Positions 58,738 to 64,000 of a DNA stretch of 64,000 bases are shown here, piece by piece (within the stretch, counting starts at the first letter, position 1; each line of letters starts with the position of its first letter). The stretch is from Planifilum fimeticola (lineage in GTDB: Bacteria > Bacillota > Bacilli > Thermoactinomycetales > DSM-44946), in NCBI RefSeq assembly GCF_003001905.1, contig NZ_PVNE01000016.1:1-64000 (forward strand), written 5' to 3'. The position numbers were made by a program, and so were the translations under genes. The notes under the pieces are model-generated. The model did no database searches. It saw only the letters and a list, made by a program, of their open reading frames with translations, and was not told the origin of the DNA.

Positions 58738-60504
58738 ATGGGGAATATCCGCCGGTACCTCCGGTTTGTCCGGCCGTACCGGAAACATGTCTGGTTGACC
58801 ATGGCGGTTGGCATTGTGAAGTTCGGTATTCCCCTGCTCCTACCGCTGGTTCTCAAATATACGGTGGATGAATTGCTGCTGACGGATCTGCCCGCGGAAG
58901 ACAAGATCAGCCGGCTGATCTGGGTGTTGGTCATCACTTTGTTGATTTTCACGGTCTTCCGCTTTCCGATCGAATACTACCGGCAATACTTCGCTCAATG
59001 GACGGCCAATCGGGTGCTGTTTGACATCCGCAACCGGCTGTTTGACCATATTCAGAAGCTGTCCCTTCGCTTTTACAACAATCAGAAGGTCGGGCAGATC
59101 ATCTCCCGGGTGATCAACGATGTGGAACAGACCAAGGAGTTCGTCGTCACCGGGTTGATGAACATCTGGTTGGACCTGATCACCGTTTCCATCGCGATCG
59201 GCATCATGCTGTGGATGGATCCCTGGATGACCCTGGTCGCCCTGTCGATCTTTCCGCTCTACGGTTTCTGCGTCAAATATTTTTACCAGAACCTGCGCAA
59301 ACGATCCAAGGAGCGGTCCCAGGCTCTGGCGGAGATGCAGGGGCACCTTCACGAGCGGGTGCAGGGCATTTCGGTGATTCGGGCCTTTAACCTTGAACGG
59401 TACGAGCAGGGATTGTTTGACCGATACAACCATCATTTTCTGGACAAAGCACTGGAACACACCCGTTGGAACGGGGTCACCTTCGCCGTGATCAACACGA
59501 TCACCGACATCGCTCCCATCCTGGTGATCGGTTTTTCCGGGTTCCTGGTGATCCGCGGTTCGATGACCGTAGGGGAAATGACCGCCTTCTACGGATACAT
59601 GGGGCTGATATACAACCCCGTGCGCCGGCTGGTCAACGCATCGACCGCCTTGACGCAGGCCTTGGCTTCCATGGAGAGGGTGTTTGAGCTTCTCGATGAG
59701 AGTTATGACATCACCGACCGGCCCGGTGCCCGCCCCCTGCGGAAGCCGAGAGGGGAGATTCGGTTCGAGTCGGTGAGCTTCCGCTACACCGAGGATGGGG
59801 AGTGGGCGCTTAGGAACCTGGATCTGGTCGTGGAACCGGGCAAGACGACGGCCCTGGTCGGTCCCAGCGGAGGAGGCAAGTCGTCCATCGTGTCCCTCAT
59901 CCCCCGCTTTTACGATGTGACGGAAGGGCGGTTGTTGGTGGACGGCGTGGACGTCAGGGACTGGACGGTGGCGAGCCTCCGAAGCCAGATCGGCCTCGTG
60001 CTGCAGGACACCATCCTGTTCAGCGGTACGGTCCTGGAAAACATCCGGATGGGACGCACCGACGCGACCATGGAGGAGATCGTCGCCGCGGCCAAGGCGG
60101 CGGGCGCCCACGATTTCATCGTGCAGCTTCCCAAGGGGTATGAGACCGAGATCGGGGAGCGGGGCGTCAAGCTGTCGGGAGGACAAAAACAACGGCTGGC
60201 CATCGCCAGGGTCTTTTTGAAGGATCCGGCGATCCTGATCCTGGATGAGGCCACCTCCGCCCTGGATCTGAAGTCGGAACTGCTGGTCCGGGATTCCCTG
60301 AAGCGTCTGGCCGAGAATCGGACCACGATCATTGTGGCCCACCGCCTGTCCACGGTCACCGACGCCGACTGGATTTACTACATTGACGGCGGCCGGGTGC
60401 TGGAAGCCGGTACCCACGGAGAATTGATGGCCATGGACGGTTTTTACGCCCGCCTGTTTCGAATTCAGCATCTGGATAAGGAACCGGTGGGACGCGAAGC
60501 TTGA
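58738..60504 (+). CDS. ABC transporter, fused permease and ATP-binding protein (exporter)
   Basis: A 588-residue half-transporter of the ABCB/MsbA-like type. Six membrane helices lie in residues 1-320, with coupling-helix segments such as HERVQGISVIRAFNLE. The ATPase has Walker A GPSGGGKSS (near 380), signature LSGGQKQRLAIARVF (near 480), Walker B ILILDEATSALD and H-loop VAHRLSTV. It likely works as a homodimer exporting a lipid, peptide or drug. ATG 58738 fits GGAGATGAGG; ATG 58729 lies inside that SD. An RsbT-like gene follows after 33 bases. Confidence 0.92.
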   Translation: MGNIRRYLRFVRPYRKHVWLTMAVGIVKFGIPLLLPLVLKYTVDELLLTDLPAEDKISRLIWVLVITLLIFTVFRFPIEYYRQYFAQWTANRVLFDIRNRLFDHIQKLSLRFYNNQKVGQIISRVINDVEQTKEFVVTGLMNIWLDLITVSIAIGIMLWMDPWMTLVALSIFPLYGFCVKYFYQNLRKRSKERSQALAEMQGHLHERVQGISVIRAFNLERYEQGLFDRYNHHFLDKALEHTRWNGVTFAVINTITDIAPILVIGFSGFLVIRGSMTVGEMTAFYGYMGLIYNPVRRLVNASTALTQALASMERVFELLDESYDITDRPGARPLRKPRGEIRFESVSFRYTEDGEWALRNLDLVVEPGKTTALVGPSGGGKSSIVSLIPRFYDVTEGRLLVDGVDVRDWTVASLRSQIGLVLQDTILFSGTVLENIRMGRTDATMEEIVAAAKAAGAHDFIVQLPKGYETEIGERGVKLSGGQKQRLAIARVFLKDPAILILDEATSALDLKSELLVRDSLKRLAENRTTIIVAHRLSTVTDADWIYYIDGGRVLEAGTHGELMAMDGFYARLFRIQHLDKEPVGREA

Positions 60505-60537
60505 GGGGCGCTCCGCCGCCTGATGGAGGGAAGGGCT

Positions 60538-60957
60538 GTGGGAAGGTACTTTCGTATCGAATACGAATGGGATATCGTGTCCACCCGTAGCCAACTGAGG
60601 GAATTGGCCCGTGAGTGGGGGTTCGATGAATTGGATCAGTCCCGCATCGCCCGTTCGGTTTCCGAACTCCTCCGGAATGTGGTTCACCATGCGGAGAAGG
60701 GATTGCTCCAGGTGGAGCGCATCGAGAGAGACGGGAAGAGTGGGATGCTCATCATTGTCCAGGATCTGGGTCCGGGGATTGCCGACGTGAGCGAATTGAT
60801 GAAAAAGGTGCAAACGAGTCAGTCGGTGGAAAGCTCGGGATTGAAACAGGTCCATCAATTGATGGATGAATTTTCGATTCGAACAGTGGAAGGCAGGGGC
60901 ACCATGGTGGAGGCGATCAAGTGGCTCAAACCGGCGGGTGCCGCTGCGGACAGCTGA
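60538..60957 (+). CDS. RsbT-like anti-sigma/serine kinase ATPase domain protein
   Basis: A 139-residue GHKL ATPase. The N box is ARSVSELLRNVVHHA with conserved Glu/Asn near 47. The G1 box is IIVQDLGPGIADVSELM near 78, the lid region follows, and the G2 box is VEGRGTMVEAIKW near 122. This is the RsbT/SpoIIAB-like size. The usual RsbR-RsbS partners and a sigma-B operon are absent, and it follows an ABC exporter gene. The start is GTG 60538 after GGAGGGAAGG; ATG 60523 would precede that SD. It may switch a partner by serine phosphorylation; partner unknown. Confidence 0.82.
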   Translation: MGRYFRIEYEWDIVSTRSQLRELAREWGFDELDQSRIARSVSELLRNVVHHAEKGLLQVERIERDGKSGMLIIVQDLGPGIADVSELMKKVQTSQSVESSGLKQVHQLMDEFSIRTVEGRGTMVEAIKWLKPAGAAADS

Positions 60958-60958
60958 T

Positions 60959-60990
60959 GGCCGTTCCTGTCCCATCGGGAGCGGCCTTTC
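60959..60990 (+). terminator. Putative terminator after the RsbT-like gene
   Basis: GGCCGTTCC (60959-60967) pairs imperfectly with GGGAGCGGCC (60977-60986), followed by TTTC. Confidence 0.5.
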
Positions 60991-61052
60991 GCTGTTACCC
61001 CGGCGAAGTTTTACAATTCTGTTGCCATATTATGAACCCTTCACGCCGCGCC

Positions 61053-61082
61053 TTGACTCAAATGTCATTGATCACCTAAAAT
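61053..61082 (+). promoter_or_regulatory. Putative SigA promoter of the cta operon
   Basis: TTGACT (61053-61058), 18-base spacer, TAAAAT (61077-61082). It leaves a leader of about 300 bases before ctaB at 61398, which contains a possible short ORF (61270-61377). Confidence 0.6.
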
Positions 61083-61269
61083 GATGGTGATATTTGGCCT
61101 GTTCCTGCCCAGTTTCGACGGCGGGTGGTTCCGGTGTTTTTGTCTGTTCTGCATGATATTGGCCGGGGCTGGAAAAAATGGGAGTACCAATGATCGCAGG
61201 GTGCTTCCACGGAAAACAGAACAACGCCGTGAACTGTCCCGTTTTTTTTGTACAGGAGAGGGACGCCGA

Positions 61270-61377
61270 ATGAAAGCGGTACAGGAGCCGGCAGAAGGCA
61301 AGCCCTTTCCCGCCGCCGACTGCTGTTCCATCGATGGTTTGAGTCAGGTGGTGCGACGGTTGGAGGTGTCCGGCTGA
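61270..61377 (+). CDS. Possible 35-residue leader ORF before ctaB
   Basis: ATG 61270, with GGAGAGGGACG upstream, opens 35 codons ending 20 bases before the ctaB start. The product starts MKAVQEPAEGKPFPAADCCS and ends in VVRRLEVSG. It has two adjacent Cys and no membrane span. No family is recognised. It could be a leader peptide or chance; the same frame is open further upstream. Confidence 0.3.
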   Translation: MKAVQEPAEGKPFPAADCCSIDGLSQVVRRLEVSG

Positions 61378-61397
61378 CAGAAAGGAGGTTGATTCTG

Positions 61398-62327
61398 GTG
61401 GAACGACCCATGATCCGGGAAACGATGGTGGGATCGGATCTCTCCGCGGGTTCGGCCGAGAAGGCGACGTGGCGCGACTATCTCACCCTGACGAAGCCCG
61501 GGATCAACGCATCCAACCTGATGGCCGCATTCGCCGGTTTCTGGTTGGCCGGACACGGGCAGCTGGACCTGTTGCTCCTGCTCGCCACGCTGCTCGGAAC
61601 AGCGTTGGTGATCGCCGGTGGATGCGCCCTGAACAATGTGATCGACCGGGACATCGACCCCCTCATGTCACGGACTCAAACGCGGCCGGTGGCCAGCGGG
61701 AGGGTCCGTCCGATGGTCGCGCTGTGGTTCGGGATCGGACTCACCTTGACGGGGTTTGTTGTTTTGGCGGCGCTGGTTAATCCTCTCGCCGCTTTCCTGG
61801 CGATGATCGGCCATTTCGTGTATGTGGGCATTTATTCGCTTTGGTTGAAGAGGACGACCACCCTCAACACCGTGGTGGGTGGAATCTCCGGTGCGGTTCC
61901 GCCGATGATCGGCTGGGCGGCGGTGACGGGTTCGATCGATCCGCCTGCATGGATTCTTTTCACCTTCATGTTCCTGTGGCAACCGCCGCATTTTCTCGCC
62001 TTGGCAATACGCAGGATGGAGGAATACCGGGCTGCGGGGGTTCCCATGCTGCCGGTGGTCAGGGGGTTTGCTGAAACCAAGCGGCAAAACTTTTTGTATG
62101 TGGCGGCGATGGTTCCCGCATCCCTCCTGCTGGTCCAGACGGGGGTTGTCGGGATCTTGTACCTCGTCGTCGCGACGGTTCTCGGCTTGGTTTACATCGG
62201 TCTATCCCTGGAGGGATTCTTCACCAAAGATGACCATCGATGGGGCGAGAGAATGTTCTTCTATTCTTTGGTGTACTTGACAGCCATGCTGTTGGTGATG
62301 ATTGTCGATCCCTTGCTCATGTCCTGA
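61398..62327 (+). CDS. ctaB: Protoheme IX farnesyltransferase (heme O synthase)
   Basis: A 309-residue UbiA-type membrane enzyme that adds a farnesyl group to heme B, making heme O for cytochrome oxidase. About nine membrane segments. The first Asp-rich motif is LNNVIDRDIDPLMSRTQTRP near 80, the second loop KDDHRWGERMFFYS near 280, and LWQPPHFLALAIR near 195. GTG 61398 has a perfect AAAGGAGGT eight bases upstream; the frame extends to 61248, but that part is charged and lacks homology. First of ctaB-ctaC-ctaD. No ctaA is seen in the window. Confidence 0.94.
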   Translation: MERPMIRETMVGSDLSAGSAEKATWRDYLTLTKPGINASNLMAAFAGFWLAGHGQLDLLLLLATLLGTALVIAGGCALNNVIDRDIDPLMSRTQTRPVASGRVRPMVALWFGIGLTLTGFVVLAALVNPLAAFLAMIGHFVYVGIYSLWLKRTTTLNTVVGGISGAVPPMIGWAAVTGSIDPPAWILFTFMFLWQPPHFLALAIRRMEEYRAAGVPMLPVVRGFAETKRQNFLYVAAMVPASLLLVQTGVVGILYLVVATVLGLVYIGLSLEGFFTKDDHRWGERMFFYSLVYLTAMLLVMIVDPLLMS

Positions 62328-62403
62328 GCCCTGGGGCGGCAGGGACCGGGAAGCACCCGGGTTTATCAACGGTATGAGATCCAGGAAAGTGGGGTAGGAT
62401 TGG

Positions 62404-63420
62404 ATGAGCCGACGAAAACCGCTGTGGCGGCTGTTTTTTGCACTCATGGCGATGGTTCTCTTGGCGACCGGATGCGGCAGCAAAACCATGAACATCTTTG
62501 ATCCGAAAGGCAGCGCGGGAGAGCAACAGCTCGACCTCGTCATGCTCAGCGTCTACATCATGCTCATTGTTTTTGTGGTCGTTGTGTCCATTTACGTCTT
62601 CGTTCTCTTCCGTTATCGCAAGCGTAAGGGAGACGATACTCCTCCCAAACAGATTGAAGGAAACACCAAGATCGAGATCCTGTGGACGGCGATCCCGGTT
62701 ATCCTGCTCATCATCCTGGCGATTCCGACGGTTGCCACCACCTTCTCCCTGGCGAAGGAGCCGCCGAAGGATGACAGCATTCGGGTCAAGGTGACGGCTT
62801 ATCAGTACTGGTGGATGTTTGAATATCCCGAGCTGGGCATCCGCACCTCCCAGGAATTGCACATCCCCGTGGGGAAACAGGTTTTCCTGGAGCTCGAAGC
62901 GAAGGATGTGATCCACTCCTTCTGGGTTCCCAACCTGGGAGGCAAGACGGACATGATTCCGGGGAAAACCAACACGATGACCCTGGATGCCAAAAAGCCC
63001 GGTGTGTATGAAGGAAGGTGTGCGGAATTCTGCGGTGCCGGACACGCCCTGATGAATTTCCGGGTCATTGCCGAGGAGCAGCAGGACTTCGACAAGTGGG
63101 TCGCGTCCATTAAGAATCCCAAGTCGCAACCGGTGAACGCGCAGGCTCAGGAAGGGCAGAAAATCTTCTCCCAGAACTGCATGGGTTGTCACGCCATTGA
63201 AGGGGCGGGCATGAAGGTGAAGGGGGATAAAGCGCCCGACCTGACGGGATTCGGAAACCGGACGATGATTGCGGGCTACTTGCCGAACGACAAGGAATCC
63301 CTGGTTCGCTGGCTGAGGGATCCGCAATCCATCAAGCCCGGTACGAAAATGCCGGCTTACAATCATCTGGACGATCAGAAGATGAATGCCCTGGTCGAAT
63401 ACCTGACCAATCTGAAGTGA
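62404..63420 (+). CDS. ctaC: Cytochrome c oxidase subunit II with fused cytochrome c (caa3)
   Basis: A 338-residue lipoprotein-like subunit. The signal ends at LLATGC (Cys about 24). Two membrane helices follow (LVMLSVYIMLIVFVVVVSIY; ILWTAIPVILLIILAIP). The CuA domain has ligands in VIHSFWVPNLGG and CAEFCGAGHALMNF near 200. A C-terminal cytochrome c domain with heme motif CMGCH (near 260) and a methionine in GTKMPAYNH makes it caa3-type. It takes electrons from cytochrome c to CuA. It begins 76 bases after ctaB; ctaD follows. Confidence 0.95.
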   Translation: MSRRKPLWRLFFALMAMVLLATGCGSKTMNIFDPKGSAGEQQLDLVMLSVYIMLIVFVVVVSIYVFVLFRYRKRKGDDTPPKQIEGNTKIEILWTAIPVILLIILAIPTVATTFSLAKEPPKDDSIRVKVTAYQYWWMFEYPELGIRTSQELHIPVGKQVFLELEAKDVIHSFWVPNLGGKTDMIPGKTNTMTLDAKKPGVYEGRCAEFCGAGHALMNFRVIAEEQQDFDKWVASIKNPKSQPVNAQAQEGQKIFSQNCMGCHAIEGAGMKVKGDKAPDLTGFGNRTMIAGYLPNDKESLVRWLRDPQSIKPGTKMPAYNHLDDQKMNALVEYLTNLK

Positions 63421-63510
63421 CCCGCTTGTTTTCGAAACCATGAAGCCCCTTATCCTGATGATCATTGAGGCCGAACCGGAATGGATTTCCGGGATAAAGG
63501 AGGGAACGAC

Positions 63511-64000
63511 GTGGGTACGTTCATCATCGTAGGGGTGTTCATCCTGTTTCTGGCGGCCATTTTCACCGGGGGTTACAACAGGGAGTTTTTGCACCGGGTA
63601 GAGGGCAGCCGGATCTGGGATTGGCTCACCACCGTTGACCATAAGAAGATCGGAATCATGTACTTCGGGACGGGAGTCCTATACTTCCTCATCGCCGGAC
63701 TGCAGGCCCTCATGATTCGGCTGCAGCTGGCCGTCCCTCAAAACGATCTGTTTACGGGGGACACCTTTAACGAACTGTTTACCATGCACGGCACCAACAT
63801 GATTTTCTTCGTGGCGATGCCGATGCTCTTCGGGCTGATGAACGTGGCGGTTCCGCTGCAGATCGGCGCCCGGGACGTGGCCTTCCCCTTCATGAACGCC
63901 CTCAGCTTCTGGCTGTTCTTTGCGGGAGCGCTGCTGTTCAACTTGGGCTGGCTCTTCGGAGGAGCTCCCGATGCCGGATGGACGGGTTACACCGCGCTGG
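63511..64000 (+). CDS. ctaD: Cytochrome c oxidase subunit I (partial, runs off the window)
   Basis: The first 163 codons of the heme-copper oxidase catalytic subunit. The start is GTG 63511 after GGAGGGAACGAC. Seen: the family start RIWDWLTTVDHKKIGIMYF near 38, and the low-spin heme ligand His in ELFTMHGTNMIFFVAMPMLF near 93, then QIGARDVAFPFMNALSFWLF. The CuB and high-spin heme ligands lie beyond the edge. It forms the caa3 terminal oxidase with CtaC. Confidence 0.95.
   Translation, partial: MGTFIIVGVFILFLAAIFTGGYNREFLHRVEGSRIWDWLTTVDHKKIGIMYFGTGVLYFLIAGLQALMIRLQLAVPQNDLFTGDTFNELFTMHGTNMIFFVAMPMLFGLMNVAVPLQIGARDVAFPFMNALSFWLFFAGALLFNLGWLFGGAPDAGWTGYTAL

Noticed and set aside
58840-60975. 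Minus-strand ORF of 711 codons opposite the ABC exporter
   Set aside because: Antisense shadow of a gene with all ABC motifs; His/Gln-rich nonsense product.

Overview
The window looks like a chromosomal stretch from a Gram-positive, spore-former-lineage Bacillota, most likely Bacillales and possibly a Thermoactinomycetaceae-type genome. This is an inference from gene content (CodY, a proline T-box, MntABCD order, YfhP next to MutY, GatCAB, DUF402/Ntdp, caa3-type oxidase, LPxT-type sorting signals), high GC outside a few islands, strong Shine-Dalgarno sequences and frequent GTG/TTG starts. I saw no rRNA, tRNA, CRISPR array, insertion sequence or phage gene.

Layout. 0.2-3.1 kb: divergent proline dehydrogenase and P5C dehydrogenase with a near-consensus cre box between them. 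3.3-5.1 kb: CPA2 cation/proton antiporter. 5.2-10.5 kb: acid-sugar cluster (PrpR_N regulator with a degenerate AAA+ domain, KdgT permease, DUF1537 kinase, PdxA2-like dehydrogenase), predicted to degrade D-threonate, D-erythronate or a similar compound. 10.7-15.5 kb: PH-domain protein, then mntABCD behind an MntR-like box; MntC carries a DtxR-like cytoplasmic tail. 15.6-19.5 kb: alpha/beta hydrolase, a DUF5819 + HTTM/DCC membrane pair resembling SdpA/SdpB, and a hypothetical gene.

19.7-27.4 kb: an N-acetylglutaminylglutamine amide (NAGGN) osmolyte operon whose synthetase is split into separate GNAT and ATP-grasp genes, next to a TAXI-type TRAP operon whose middle gene (DUF1850) is frameshifted. 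27.5-29.1 kb: two paralogous secreted LPKTA proteins. 29.4-36.6 kb: gatCAB, CbiX-like chelatase, GNAT, RlmD-type methyltransferase. 36.7-38.1 kb: nitroreductase and MarR regulator sharing two palindromic operators. 38.5-46.5 kb: lipid glycosyltransferase, O-antigen-ligase-like protein, YfbR-like nucleotidase, LysM-3D wall protein, Csp-cupin fusion, AlkA with a 49-residue membrane peptide, MscS channel, YfhP.

46.6-54.9 kb: MutY, VanW protein, molybdopterin oxidoreductase, GNAT, AprX-type protease. 55.0-58.4 kb: proC under a T-box with a CCC (Pro) specifier, DUF402 phosphatase, signal peptidase I, CodY. 58.6-64 kb: ABC exporter, orphan RsbT-like ATPase, then ctaB-ctaC-ctaD running off the right edge.

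Two themes recur. Proline is both made (proC, induced by uncharged tRNA-Pro) and degraded (PRODH/P5CDH, probably CcpA-controlled). Several genes fit osmotic or ion balance: NAGGN synthesis, MscS, the CPA2 antiporter and proline turnover. Many promoters have an extended -10 (TGnTATAAT) with no recognisable -35 element.
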